From positions 159,687,270 to 159,751,269 of the forward strand of contig NC_089220.1 in NCBI RefSeq assembly GCF_963924675.1: a stretch of DNA of 64,000 bases. The letters run 5' to 3'. Positions 1 to 11,062 of the stretch are shown here, in pieces. Source of the stretch: Phocoena phocoena (lineage: Eukaryota > Chordata > Mammalia > Artiodactyla > Phocoenidae). Within the stretch, counting starts at the first letter, position 1; each line of letters begins with the position of its first letter. The notes under the pieces are model-generated. The model ran no database searches, was not told the origin of the DNA, and saw only the letters and a program-made list of their open reading frames with translations. Position numbers and translations under genes: made by a program.

Positions 1-120
1 AAAAAAAAAAAAAGGAAGCCAGCCATTCCCAGATTAGGAAAAAAATCTTTACGCCCGTGGCCCAAATGAATATTTTTTTTTTAAACTATGGTCATTCTTT
101 TAAAATATATATATAATTAA

Positions 121-237
121 TTTTTTTGGCCACACAGCACAGCTTGCAGGATCTTAGTTCCCAGCCAGGGATTGAACCCGTGACCCCTGCAGTGAAAGTG
201 CAGAGTCCTAACCACTGGACTGCCAGATAATTTCCCC
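121..237 (-). mobile_element. CHR-type SINE, short form
   Basis: Read on the minus strand this is the tRNA-Glu-related SINE body: a diverged GGAATT-CTGGCAGTCCAGTGG head, TTAGGACTC, a B-box-like GGTTCAATCCC region, and the GGCC-(A)n end seen here as a T run at the left. The head is mutated (ATCTGGCAG rather than CCCTGGCAG), which points to an older copy. ATAATT on both sides may be a degraded target-site duplication. Confidence 0.8.
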
Positions 238-1120
238 CAATGCATATTTAAAACTAGAGTTTCTGCAAAGAATTCCTGCTGTCTCTCCATTCTATTTTTG
301 CCGACTGGGATTTTTAAGTTTCAAGATATTTTACCTTTTCCAGGTGGGCTACAAATAATATCATACTTTAACATCTTGATGGGCAATACCATAAGCATTT
401 AAAGATATGTGTCTTAATCTCAGCCAATGTGAGCCTCAGTGAGTCGGAGGGAGATGGAATTGATAAAAATTCTGGTATTTTATGATTATCTAATAAGATG
501 GAGATCCCAGAACGTGTGTGTGGGTTCCAAATTAGGCAGCATAATACCTGCATGGACCTCACTTTAGTGCTGGCATTAATATCTTGGCCAGGTTTTTAAA
601 AGGTGTCCATAAATAAGAAAACCTTTATAAGATCCTTCCAGTTTCTATTGAGTGTGTATAAGTACATAGAAGTGATACTAGAGAAAATACAGCTATCTCA
701 GCCACTAAAGTTTGTGTGTGTACATACATATTTCCATTTAAAACCCAGTGAAAATAATTGAAATAAAGGAGCATTCTGGATAGGTATCACTGTAGACAAA
801 ACGTACACTGAATTGCACCATCGTTGCTAAGTAAACAGTGCAGTTCAGAATTAATGTGATAAAATTACTCCGTTGCTTTTTAACTCACTTGATGTTTTAA
901 AGTTCTGTTTCTATTACAAACTCACTGAAATACTCAGAGAAAACTCTCAAGGCATCTTCAAGCTGACTTTTTTATAGCGACTAAATGAAAACTAACAGCC
1001 AGGTGCTCGGAGTTCGGAAATCCAGGCACTGGGTTGTTCTGGCCTTTTTGGTGAGTCTCCTTTTATGAAATAGCTGCAAATCTCTTTTTTTCCTTAATAA
1101 ACTCTTTATCTAGACATTTT
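238..1120. other. Unassigned AT-rich sequence, no gene seen
   Basis: No frame longer than 64 codons, no RNA gene and no repeat family that I recognise. The composition is AT-rich with short T runs. It may hold decayed repeats below recognition by eye. Confidence 0.5.
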
Positions 1121-1139
1121 AATTTATTTATTTACTTTT

Positions 1140-1352
1140 TGTTGCTGTAGTTTTTGTTTTGCGGTACGCGGGCCTCTCACTGTTGTGGCCTCTCCCGTTG
1201 CGGAGCACAGGCTCCGGACGCGCAGGCCCAGCGGCCATGGCTCACGGGCCCAGCCGCTCCGTGGCATGTGGGATCTTCCCGGACCGGGGCACGAACCTAT
1301 GTCCCCTGCATCGGCAGGCGGACTCTCAACCACTGCGCCACCAGGGAAGCCC
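1140..1352 (-). mobile_element. CHR-type SINE, intermediate form, inserted in another SINE's tail
   Basis: A full-length intermediate SINE on the minus strand: the right end is the head (complement of GGGCTTCCCTGGTGGCGCAG) and the left end is the A-rich tail. It is flanked by a 15-bp duplication TATTTATTTACTTTT at 1125-1139 and 1353-1367. The second copy runs straight into the tail of the neighbouring short SINE, so this element inserted into that tail and is the younger of the two. Three overlapping antisense frames of 70-93 codons lie in it; these are SINE sequence, not genes. Confidence 0.9.
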
Positions 1353-1471
1353 TATTTATTTACTTTTGGCTGCACCACGCGGCTTGTGGGATCTTAGTTC
1401 CCCGACCAGGGATTGAACCAGGGCCCGGGCAGTGACAGCACTGAGTCCTAACGAGCACCATGGAATTCCCT
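1353..1471 (-). mobile_element. CHR-type SINE, short form, target of the preceding SINE
   Basis: The minus strand shows the head GGAATTCCATGG, TGTCACTGCCCGGGCCCTGG, GGTTCAATCCC and a GCCAAAAG-type end. Its TTTATTT tail was duplicated when the intermediate SINE landed in it. It is diverged, with several changes in the A-box part. Confidence 0.85.
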
Positions 1472-1629
1472 AGTAATTTTTAGATTTACAGAATTATTAC
1501 AAGGGTAGCACATAGAGTTCCACACACCCTTTGCTTAGTTTCCTCTATTATGACCATCTTATATTAGTGTGATATATTTGTAACAAATGGCGAACCCATA
1601 TTGATATATTATCATTTGAGTCCACACTT

Positions 1630-2120
1630 CAGATTCCCTTATTTTTAAACTAATGTCCTTTTTCTGTTCCAGTGTCCCATCAGACACCATGCTATATTAC
1701 TTGTCATGTCTCTTCAGGCTCCTCTTGGCTGTTACCTTTTTCAGACTTCCCTTGTTTTTCTTGACCTTGACAGTTCTGAGGAGTATGGGTATGGTGTTTT
1801 GTGGAATAGCCCTCTATTAGGATTTGCCTGATATTTTTCTCACAATGAGACGGGGGTCCTGGGTCCTGGAGTGGAAGGTAAAGTGCAGTCCTCATCACAT
1901 CGTATCAAGGTATGTGCTCCCAACATGAATTATCACCAGTGATGTTACCCTTGGTCATCTGGCATGAGGTAGTGTGTATCAGGTTTTTCCACTGTAAATT
2001 TACTTTGTTCCCTTCCCTTTGTATCCTATTTTTATTTTTATCAAAGGAAAAACATCTCTCTCCTCACTAAACTCATCCATAGCATTAACTTTGTACCCAT
2101 GGAGATTTAGGATGCTAAAG
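1630..2120 (-). mobile_element. Ancient L1 (L1M-type) 3' UTR fragment
   Basis: The stretch with CATCACATCGTATCAAGG, ATTATCACCAGTGATGTTAC and TTTCCACTGTAAATTTACT matches, from memory, the 3' UTR of old mammalian L1M elements read in reverse complement. There is no open frame of note. The ends are uncertain, and related sequence may extend left towards position 1480. The subfamily was not assigned. Confidence 0.55.
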
Positions 2121-3301
2121 TTTCCTTAAGGATTAAATCTCTGGAAATCCCTGAGAGCGATCTTTTAAAGATACTGATAGTGAGTCTGTTCACACCTTCC
2201 GTCTAAGATGTGATGGGTAGTAGTGGTCATACTCTGGTAGGAGCACAGTGGAAAAAAATTTCTCAACCTAAGCACCCAGCAGGTGTGGAAGATACGCATT
2301 CTTGTGGCTCCTTAAGGTTAAGTTAGCATTGTTACTTTCTCCCTGTGCTGCATGTAAGTTCTCTCACTTTAAAAAGAAACAATTCATTCTCTGCAGTAAT
2401 CAAAACACGTTATTTAAATAGTCTTCTGTGTTCTCCTATATTCAATATATCTTCTGGCTAACGGCTGTCGAAAACTTAGCATATTTCCTCTCTTTTCTGT
2501 GGTAGCTAGATTATCTGGTGCAGCCCAGCAGTTTCTGAGAGTGGAGCCAGGTCAGATGAAAGAAGCAACAGGAAGATGTTTGGGAAGTATCCTATGGCTG
2601 CATCCCATGTCCATCCTGTCCAGTTGTGGTTAAAGCAGAAAGGGATTTAGTATAGGGTATTGGCTGGCTGAAAGGATCATTGGGAGGACAGAAGAAGCAG
2701 ACTCTGGGCTGAGCTGCCAGCTCCCACATTCCAGCAGTGGGTGCGAGGGAGTCATCAGTCCAACCACATCAGAAAGCTGCCTGCAGAACTGGGAGGCCTC
2801 CCCTGGAGCGGTTGGCACCAGATCCACCCAGTTCGACTGCAGTGCACACTGGCAGGCTGGAGGCCCAGTGCCCTGTCTCTACCCCACCTAATTCCATTCT
2901 AAATTCAAGTCTTGCATGAGTACACCCAATTAGCAGCACCTGAATCTCACGTAGAACCCTAGCTGCTCAGGAGCTCATGAAGTGACCTTTCCTGTCCTGG
3001 CTCCCAAGGAAGTACGTTAGAGTGAGGCTGGAACACAAACACAGCGAATAAATCCCCGGTCACACCCCATAGCCCTACTAGCATTGCTCCTCTGACGGAT
3101 AGGGTAGCATCACTCCCAGGGCCAGTGAGGGGAGGTGCTGGTACGTTCCATCAAGCCCAGAAGACTCCGCTTGAGAAATGGAAGGTGGGAGCTGACAAGC
3201 GGAGTGAGTTACGCAGCCGAGACCTTAGGTGCAGTCCCAAAGGGTGAAGTGCGGAGTGGAGGGCCGAGTGTCGGGGTCCCCACGCAGTGGGAATCTAAAT
3301 C
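2121..3301. other. Unassigned sequence, no gene seen
   Basis: Several 60-70 codon frames occur on both strands without a recognisable domain, signal peptide or exon pattern. The 2500-3130 part is less AT-rich and could be an old LTR or L1 end, but I cannot place it. Confidence 0.4.
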
Positions 3302-3315
3302 AAAAGAAGGGGCAG
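3302..3315. repeat. Target-site duplication, left copy
   Basis: This 14-bp sequence is identical to 3521-3534 and marks the pre-insertion site of the SINE between them. Confidence 0.9.
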
Positions 3316-3520
3316 GGCTTCCCTGGTGGCGCAGTGGTTGAGAGTCCGCCTGCCGATGCAGGGGACACGGGTTCGTGCCCCGGTCTGGGAAGATCCCACA
3401 TGCCGCGGAGCGGCTGGGCCCGTGAGCCATGGCCGCTGAGCCTGCGCATCCGGAGCCTGTCCTCCGCAACGGGAGAGGCCACGACAGTGAGAGGCCCGCG
3501 TAACGCATAAAAAAAAAAAA
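3316..3520 (+). mobile_element. CHR-type SINE, intermediate form, with exact TSD
   Basis: Full-length copy with a tRNA-like Pol III promoter: A box TGGCGCAGTGG at 3327-3337 fits TRGYNNARNNG, and a B box GGTTCGTGCCC lies at 3370-3380 with one departure from consensus. It ends in an A run. A perfect 14-bp duplication AAAAGAAGGGGCAG flanks it at 3302-3315 and 3521-3534. The intact duplication and low divergence indicate a fairly recent insertion made by L1 machinery. Confidence 0.95.
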
Positions 3521-3833
3521 AAAAGAAGGGGCAGACTGTACGTTTTCATTTCCACATTGCCTGTGATTAATTGTTAATGGCTTCTTGGAGCACCAAATTA
3601 AGAATTTCTAGGTTCAATGGAGAAGAAAGTTGTGATGTATTAGGAATATCTGCTGTAGGCACAGGTAGGGGTGACTTGAGTGTAAAGTGTTGACCATCTT
3701 TTTCATGACGGTCTCAGAACATCAGCAACAAGAAGTGAGTGTAGGAAACTCAAGCTGTTGCTTCTTGTGTCCAAGAAGAAAGAGGGTGGGGTGGTCAGAG
3801 GACCTGAGAGCTGGAGGTGGTTAGAGGTCCCTC

Positions 3834-3834
<1 letters not shown>

Positions 3835-3873
<39 letters not shown>
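3835..3873. repeat. (GA)n microsatellite
   Basis: About 19 uninterrupted GA dinucleotides. Read on the minus strand it gives a Leu/Ser repeat frame, which is not a gene. It is likely length-polymorphic. Confidence 0.95.
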
Positions 3874-3876
<3 letters not shown>

Positions 3877-4294
3877 AAGATGGCAGCACAAGGTCCTTCC
3901 TGGCCTGAAGGACGGCTATACATTTAACTTTACAGGGAACACCATGAATGCAATACAAAATAATACGCAACTATTCATCTTGAAGTTAGCAGTGAAAGCA
4001 TTTTTTTCTTTTTTTTTGGCAAAGGGATAACCAAACTATGTTTAAGTGCACATGAAAAGGAGTGCTGGTAATTGACTTAAATAATGGAAATATCCGTCCT
4101 GAGTTGACTCCTAGTCTCGAGTGACGTCAGCAGATGATGCAGCCACGTCCTCTCCAGCCTCAGACCCTGACAGCAGCAGGGGGCTCCGCAGGGCTTGCCC
4201 CACACCCTGCCGAACGGCTTTAGACTGTGGTTCAATGAGGCCGGAATTCCGCATACTCCCATTATACTTTCCAGTTCCATTAAGAAAAAGGACA

Positions 4295-4485
4295 GGGCTT
4301 CCCTGGTGGCGCAGTGGTTGAGAGTCCGCCTGCCGATGCAGGGGACACGGGTTCGTGCCCCGGTCTGGGAAGATCCCACATGCTGCGGAGCGGCTGGGCC
4401 CGTGAGCCATGGCCGCTGAGCCTGCGCGTCCGGAGCCTGTCCTCCGCAACGGGAGAGGCCACAACAGTGAGAGGCCCGCGTAACG

Positions 4486-4520
<35 letters not shown>
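4295..4520 (+). mobile_element. CHR-type SINE, intermediate form, with exact TSD
   Basis: Full-length copy, nearly identical to the one about 1 kb upstream and in the same orientation, with a pure A tail of about 30 nt. A perfect 13-bp duplication AAGAAAAAGGACA lies at 4282-4294 and 4521-4533. The long uninterrupted tail suggests youth. The 175-codon minus-strand frame across it is antisense SINE plus flank, not a gene. Confidence 0.95.
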
Positions 4521-4524
<4 letters not shown>

Positions 4525-4533
4525 AAAAGGACA

Positions 4534-7500
4534 ATATGAATTACAGATTTTTTAGACACCTGCACAAAACGACTGAAATGAAAGTAGGCCAGAAGTGACT
4601 CCACAGAAATTAACTCTCAATAATTGCTGAGAGCAATTAGTGGCTGAATATTTCCAAATTGTTTTAGGATGCTTGAAAGGTTGTTCTCTAAAGTTGCTCA
4701 GACAACCCACTATCAACCTTATTTTTCCTTTATATTTTTTTCTCTCACTTTTCTCCACTTTTTCTGTCTTCACTCCTATATTATATGACCACGATTGACG
4801 GGGCTGGCACCAGATCCACCCGGTTTGGGGTGACAATACAATACAAAATACCATTTTCATTTCAAAATATACAATGCCATTTTCATATGGCATACTTGGG
4901 ACCTGCTTGGGGCAAAAAATAGTCAAACTGGGTAAGTATATAAAAAAGCATGTAAGGAAAAATATGCAACTTCCTCCCCATACTCATCCCCAGAAGCAAC
5001 TACTGTTAATAGAGGCATACTTGCAAAACATCTTGTCTACAATGAATAAAGCTTTTTGTTCTTTCCTGTGGCTATAGAATTTACCTTGTCCTCTCAAAGA
5101 AAAATTTCCTCAATCTGTTTGTTATATTAACCAACAACCCAGTAAGTGAGAGAATGCTTTTTAAAACATCAGATTCACTTTTGTCTACCTATTATCTATC
5201 TATCATCTGCGTACAATACACATACACACAGACATACAGATATGTATAATACAACCTTTAAAATGATCTAACTTAAACATTTTTTATGAGGATAGAAGCA
5301 ATTATTAAAATCATAGCATATTATTACAACTACTGTTACCAGTTATACTCAGGGTTCCTCGTGCCTGGGTCTCCATTGCTTACAGGATCCCCATCACTCA
5401 TGGCCCTAAGGAAGCACCCATCATCTCAGGCTCCCTAGGAAGTCCTTCCATGTCTCTTGATGGCATTGTTATTGCTACCTGCTCCAATACCTACCTCTTC
5501 ATAAAGTGTTTATTACTTAAACAAACAATGATTTAAATTTGATGAAAAATTGCTCTTCAACTACATTTTAACGATGGCTCCAGGGTGTGAGTGATGGGCA
5601 GTAAGTCAGGCTTAGTGCGTTGTCCAGGACGACCCCCCAAGCCCGAGTGAGGCCATTAGGCGTGAGCTCCCTGTGCGGCCTCTCTTGTAGCCTGGAGTCT
5701 TGTCTGTTTTCTATAAAATTCAGAGTGCATTTCCAAAGCCCTGAAAATGAAGAACAGCACACAGCGAAATCTCTGAAAGTGCCTCTGTAGATCACAAATC
5801 TAATTAGTGTCCAGTCAGCGCTGCCTGTCCCGAGACGCCCCACATGTCCAGTGTTTCTCTCCCCACTGACTGGGGGCGCCCACGCGGCAGCCCACCCGGT
5901 GCCCTGACCTGCATCTGCTCACGTCCTTCCCCAGCGTCATAGTCACGCCTGCCTCTGGGTCAGAGGAAGAGCATCTCGAAAGCTTGAGGGCGTGTTTCTT
6001 AGAGATGGAAATTGGTCTTCTTGGCCTAATATTTTATTAAAACGTTTGTTCTTATATATTTTGTTAAGAGAAGGCTCCTTTATTCATCAAAACGTTTACT
6101 TTGTGGCCAGTGCAGACAGTTGTCAACTGTCAGCTTTGGCCTCGGTAGCTGCTCTGCTCTCCGCATACACTGGAAGCTGGGAGCAGTTCTGGCTCCTTCC
6201 TTGACATCCGTGCACTCAGGGGGTCAGTTCTAACCCAGAGCCAATGGCCATGGAGCCTCATCATGGAATCGCCTCTGCTTGCTCTGGGTCCACTATTAAT
6301 ACTGGTGTTAAAGAAAAGGCAGAATAAGAAACGAACTTACGGTGCAAGGGGAAACATCTAGTTGTTTTGCTTAAAGAAAAAGAAGTTGGTGAGATGGAAC
6401 TAAATCCAGATTTTCTTCTTCAGTGTTCAAGAATAGACTTTAGAATCTCTGTCTCTTTCTTTTTCTTAGAACAGGTATCCCAACAGTTTCTTGTAAGATC
6501 CCATTTTCCACGTGATCACCTGACACCCTGTAACAGATCAGGGTTCTTGTAGGATAGACTTTTCCTAATAAGCTAAGTTGGTTTTTTTTTTAAACAAAAT
6601 AAAGGGTTACCAGCTTCCTCCTTTGTCCATAGCAGATAATTCCATGTATTTTAGTTGAAAATCTGTGAGTCTTTAGGACTCAAATTTCTGTGGAAGTATC
6701 TTCCTACCTGTGTGCATTGAGACATTCAGCCAAACGTGGATGGCCCGGGGATAGGAGAGGCCTGGAGGCCCATCCTGGGCTCACGTCAGCCAACACAGAT
6801 GAAGACGGGGCTGGGGAAAGGGAAGCGTATCTGAGAGACACGTTGAAGATGGAGCTGACACAGTTGGCAGCTGACAGGGCAGTGGGTGAAGGCGGCCTGG
6901 GCCTGGGTGACCAGCATGTCTGTCACAGCACTGACCCAGCACCAGGGCGCCTTCATCAGATTCCATCCCACTCACCAGGATGTCATACATCACGAAATGA
7001 CAGGGCTGGGATGAGACCAGGCTTTTTCAGATGAGCCCAGCCCTCCTCTCAGGCTGCCACGCACCCTAGAGAAGGCCCTCAGCACTGCAGTCGCCCCCGA
7101 CTTCTGCCTCCCCTCCCTGCTTACTATTGATATTTCCCCTGCTGTATGGGCTCCCCGCACCCATCATGCTGCAGACTCTGCCCCAGTGAGGTGGCCAGGG
7201 ACCTCCACGTGGCTAAATGGGGCAGATGCTTTTGTGGTGTCCTCTTGAATGACTTTGGCGTCCCTGGTGGAGGTGCCCCTCCTTGCAAACCTCTCCCCTC
7301 GACTCAGGTCCCCAGGCCGAGTCTCTGCCTCTGTGCCCACTCCTTCCTGCCTGTCTGTTGGCAGCTTCTTCTCCAAGCTCAGTGCCAGGCTATCTTCTCT
7401 CCTCTCAGCACCCTCATCCCCCAGTGAATTTTATCTGCTTCCTCAGCTTCGGATGCTGTCAGCACACTGCCAAGGCCCCAGTGTGTGTCCTCAGCCTCTT

Positions 7501-7654
7501 CCAGCCAGCTGCCCCCTCCACCTCTCTGCGTGGCTGTCTCGTGGACACTTCAGACGTAATGCACCACACATCTGGCTCCCTGCCTCTCCCCCTCTCCCCC
7601 GACACCCCTTGGGTGTCTTCATTTCTCATAATGTCAGTGAAAGAATAGTTCGGT
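4534..7654. other. Repeat-poor stretch, no gene seen
   Basis: About 3.1 kb without a young transposon. Part of it is AT-rich (4.6-5.3 kb, with an imperfect CTAT/CACA microsatellite near 5190-5250) and part GC-richer (6.7-7.6 kb). Frames of up to 149 codons occur in the GC-richer part, with overlapping frames on both strands, and none shows a recognisable domain. Single-copy intergenic or intronic sequence is the simplest reading. Confidence 0.45.
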
Positions 7655-8078
7655 TTTTTAAAAAACTTTTTATTTTATATTGGAGTATAGTTGATTAACA
7701 ATGCTGTGTTAGTTTCAGGTGTATGACACAGTGATTCAGTTATACATACACATGTATCTATTCTTTTTCAAATTCTTTTCCAAGCTAGGTTGTTAAATAA
7801 TATTGAGGAGAGTTCCCTGTGCTATACAGTGGGTTCTTGTTGGTTATCCATCTTATATATAGCAGCGTGTACATGTCAATCCCAAACTCCCTAACTGTCC
7901 CTCCCCCCACTTCCCCACAGTAACCATAAGTTCGTTCTCTAAGTCTGTGAGACTGTTTCTGTTTTGTAAATAAGTTCATTTGTATCATTTTCTTCTTAGA
8001 TTCCTCATATAAGCGATATCATATGACATTTGTCTTTCTCTGTCTGACTTCCTTCACTCAGTATGATAATCTCTGAGC
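7655..8078 (-). mobile_element. L1 3' end (5'-truncated)
   Basis: The left end is the 3' terminus (TTTTTATTTTATATTGGAGTATAG) and the sequence runs leftward-to-5' through the familiar cetartiodactyl L1 3' UTR (CCCTGTGCTATACAGT, CATAAGTTCGTTCTC) into the last part of ORF2 (CTTCACTCAGTATGATAATC). Only about 420 bp remain, typical of severe 5' truncation. A weak duplication GTTCGGTT/GTTCAGTT may flank it. Confidence 0.85.
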
Positions 8079-8249
8079 TGTTCAGTTAAGTTGACAATTA
8101 AGAGTTGTTCTTAATATGTTTCTCTCCTCTTATCCAGTCTGTTAACATGTCCACTGAGTCCACTTCCAAAATCCACCTTGTCCTGGTCTGCCCTGTCCAC
8201 TCCCACCACTACCCTCGCAGCCCAAGAAACCATTTCTCTCTGGGAGGGT

Positions 8250-8818
8250 TGTGTGAGCATCCTGACTGGGCTCCATCTGGTCCCCTACCGCACCCTAAGC
8301 TGGTCTTTACAGAGCAACCAGAGCCACCACTCGGGGCCAGTCTAAGCACGCGCCAGTGTTTCAGGGACCCGTTGTGTGCCCCTCCTGCGTGAGCAGCCCC
8401 CTTGGAGCCACTGTCCCTGGGCTCACCATGCTCATGCCCCCCTCTAGTTCCTCACTCTCCACGTCCTCCCTGCCTCAGAGTCTTTGCACGGGCTGTTCCC
8501 TATGCCCACGACTCTCTTCCCCACACTCTCTGCCTGGCCAGCCATTCTTCATCCTTCGAATCTCAGTTTAACATGAGAGAGCTGTCCCTAACTCTCTGCC
8601 ACCCCACACCTGATCCCCATGTCATCTCTCAGCACACCTTTTACTTTTTCTTGGTAGCTCTCATCACATTTAGCAATTATATATTTACTTATGTGATTTT
8701 TGGGTTTGATGTCTGTTTCCCTCATTATTTCTTATGCTTTGTTCATGTTCTTGTGTGCTATATCCTGGCACATAACAGGGACTCAAAACTTTGCTACGTG
8801 CATGTGTGAATAAATGAT
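8250..8818 (+). mobile_element. L2 LINE 3' end
   Basis: Diagnostic L2 3' phrases appear in order: CTCTGCCTGGCCAGCCATTC, TCTCAGTTTAACATGAGAGA, a thymine-rich TTTAGCAATTATATATTTACT block, then CCTGGCACATAACAGGGACT and GTGAATAAATGATTA at the end. The 135-codon frame at 8402-8809 lies in this fossil and is not a gene. Confidence 0.75.
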
Positions 8819-9040
8819 TACTAATGGTTTAGAATAAATGATTTCACTCCAAGTCTCTAGGAATAATATCATTTGTCTGAATAGGTGACATGGCTGTTCA
8901 TGTCAAAGTCAGTTTTGTTAGAATAGCTATACCCATGTGTGATGGTTATCTGCTATTTCAGAGATACATTCTTCCAAAATTACTGATTCATACTTACCTC
9001 CAAATGGTTAGTCTCTTGTTCTAATAGCCACCAACCCCAC

Positions 9041-9171
9041 TTTTTCTTTTTTTTTAATTTTTGGCTGTGCTGTGCAGCTTGAGGGGTTTTAGTTCCCCAA
9101 CCAAGGATTGAACCCGTGCCCTTGGTAGTGAAAGCACGGAGTCCTAACCACTGGACCACCATGGAATTCCC
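9041..9171 (-). mobile_element. CHR-type SINE, short form
   Basis: The minus strand reads GGAATTCCATGGTGGTCCAG, TTAGGACTCCGTGCTTTCAC, GGTTCAATCC and a GCCAAAAATT end into an A-rich tail. Flanking duplication is not clear. The 60-codon frame here is SINE-derived. Confidence 0.88.
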
Positions 9172-10960
9172 CCAATTGCCCTTTTAAATCCAGAAACCCG
9201 TGGAATGGCAAGTAGACTCCTGGGCTTATTGTGAACCACATGTTTAAACCATGGTTACCTACCTATTACCTTGTCATCTTTAGTTTTCCTTTTCTAATGA
9301 AACTATTTCTTACAGTTTTCAGTAAGAAACAAACAAACAGAAAGTCCCATAAGAAGCAGTAAAAAGACAAAACCCAAAAAAATGAGAAACACCTACCCAC
9401 AACAATAAAAGCCTTATTACTTGGATCATTATAACCGATTTGTGTGCTTCCTGACAACACACATTTTAGGGACATCCTGGCCTCCAACTCCCTGTGGTGG
9501 TTCTGAGCACGTCTGTGATAGGAGTGTCAGCATCAAGCAGATTGAGGTACAGCCTGAATTTACAGAGCTTCACGTCACTTATTTAAGCCAACACCCTTGA
9601 TTACAGTTGGACGGAACCTAGAGGGAAGAGCTGGCCCTGGCTAAGTGGGGACTCAGGGCTGGCCGGGAGGCCACCATCACCAACGGGGAGGATGCCACAG
9701 AGGTCCCATTTCAGGGACAGTTATACTTCTCTGCAGAGGCCAGCTCGCCGAGAGGTTTTCCCCTCCGTGTGAAGGTGGTTGAAGAGAATCAGGGTTTCAG
9801 GACCACAAATCAGGAAACCCATCATTTTATTTATCTTCAACCAGGGTTATTTTCTCCCAGCAAGTGGTCAGGGTCCTGGGCTCCGGCCTGAGCTGGGTTG
9901 CAGTAGCTGGTCCCTGAAGCTTCAGGGCAGGAACTGAAGAACAAATGACACTGTCCAGGGACAGGAAGAATGAGACACCTGGTACATCCTCCAAGATGGG
10001 TAACATAAATAAGGGTTGTGTGTTCAGGAGGGTGGCCAGGTGCAGAGGCTGGAGAAGCCCCTGGGGTATTGAGGCAGAAGTGGAGCCTGTTTGCCCAGGA
10101 CGCTGGCTGACACTCACTTCTCTCTGGGAGCCTTCAGGCAGTTTTATTGTTGGTTGTCATCACCATCACCGTCTTGTTCTGTCTGCCTGGCACAGTGTCC
10201 TCCACTTGCGAAGGAGGATAGTAGATCACGGCACTCTTCAGGGGGCTATTCCTATGATGGACTGGTCACTGTGCTGTTGTCACACCTGTTGGAATGTGTG
10301 TGAAAGTTCTGTGTCCCTGGTACTAGAACCACAGCAGGAACTGAAGGAAGGACTAGTCGAGGGACGGAGTTGGCTGTGAACATCACCGGACAGCACACTT
10401 CACCTTGCTGCCGCAGGCTGCTCAGAACTTAGACGACCACCGCGTGCGCAGTGTCTGGGCCAAGGTGGGAACGTGGCCAGATCTGCTTTCGCTGCCTGAT
10501 CTATTCGCTCCTGAAAAAAGGCTGCTATTGGTCAAGGCTGAATCAGCTTCCTGCCATGCACATGCCAACAATCCACGTCTTAGAAACCACAGGCCAGCAG
10601 GACTGATCCATTGTTTAGCCTGTTGATCAGGAATTCTGAAGAGCAGGCAACCACGACTTTGCCTACAATGTGTGCATTTAAAAGGGGGAGGCTGCAAATC
10701 TACGGACCCTGGAAACTGCTCAGAGAGTGTGTTCGGGTGAAATGAGAGTCCTCCCAGCCCCGGCCGTCTGGCTGTCTACTGCCCACGCGGTAGCAGCTGA
10801 TCGAGTATTTATCAGGGCAGCTTCATCTCCGTCTGGTGTGCTCCGAGGAGCTACTGGAATAGCAAATGCCTTTTTGGCTGGTTAGACTCTTCCAAATGAA
10901 TCCCAGCAGAAAACTGGAAAGCAAGTGCTGTTTCTCCTTCCTCCTAGCCTTTGTCAGAAC
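9172..10960. other. Unassigned sequence including a 144-codon frame of unknown status
   Basis: About 1.8 kb without recognised repeats. The longest frame, 9945-10379 plus, starts with Met but has no signal peptide, domain or repeat that I know, and 70-96 codon frames overlap it on both strands. Splice-like dinucleotides occur but no convincing exon. Chance frames are more likely than a gene. Confidence 0.35.
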
Positions 10961-10969
10961 ACAGCTGCC

Positions 10970-11053
10970 TTTGCTGAGGACTTGGGTTTCAATCTCTGGT
11001 CGAAGAACTAAGATGCCGCAACGCGTGGCCATAAAAAAAAAAAAAAAAAAGAT
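10970..11053 (+). mobile_element. CHR-type SINE, 5'-truncated short form
   Basis: Only the B-box half remains (GGGTTTCAATCTCTGGTCG, GAACTAAGATGCCGC, GTGGCC) followed by an A run. ACAGCTGCC at 10961-10969 and 11054-11062 looks like the target-site duplication, so the element was probably truncated at insertion and not by later deletion. Confidence 0.75.
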
Positions 11054-11062
11054 ACAGCTGCC

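Noticed and set aside
3316..3400. tRNA-Glu gene, because of A and B boxes
   Set aside because: The promoter boxes belong to a SINE; the cloverleaf is not preserved and the unit recurs many times with poly(A) tails and target duplications.
3703..3891. Frame with a Leu-Ser repeat as a possible low-complexity protein
   Set aside because: It is the translation of a (GA)n microsatellite on the minus strand.
4077..4604. 175-codon minus-strand frame
   Set aside because: Its core is the antisense of an intermediate CHR SINE and its poly(A) tail (Phe run); the same peptide recurs at many other SINEs.
9945..10379. 144-codon plus-strand frame as a possible gene
   Set aside because: No recognisable domain, overlapped by frames on the other strand, and no exon structure. 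Left as unassigned.
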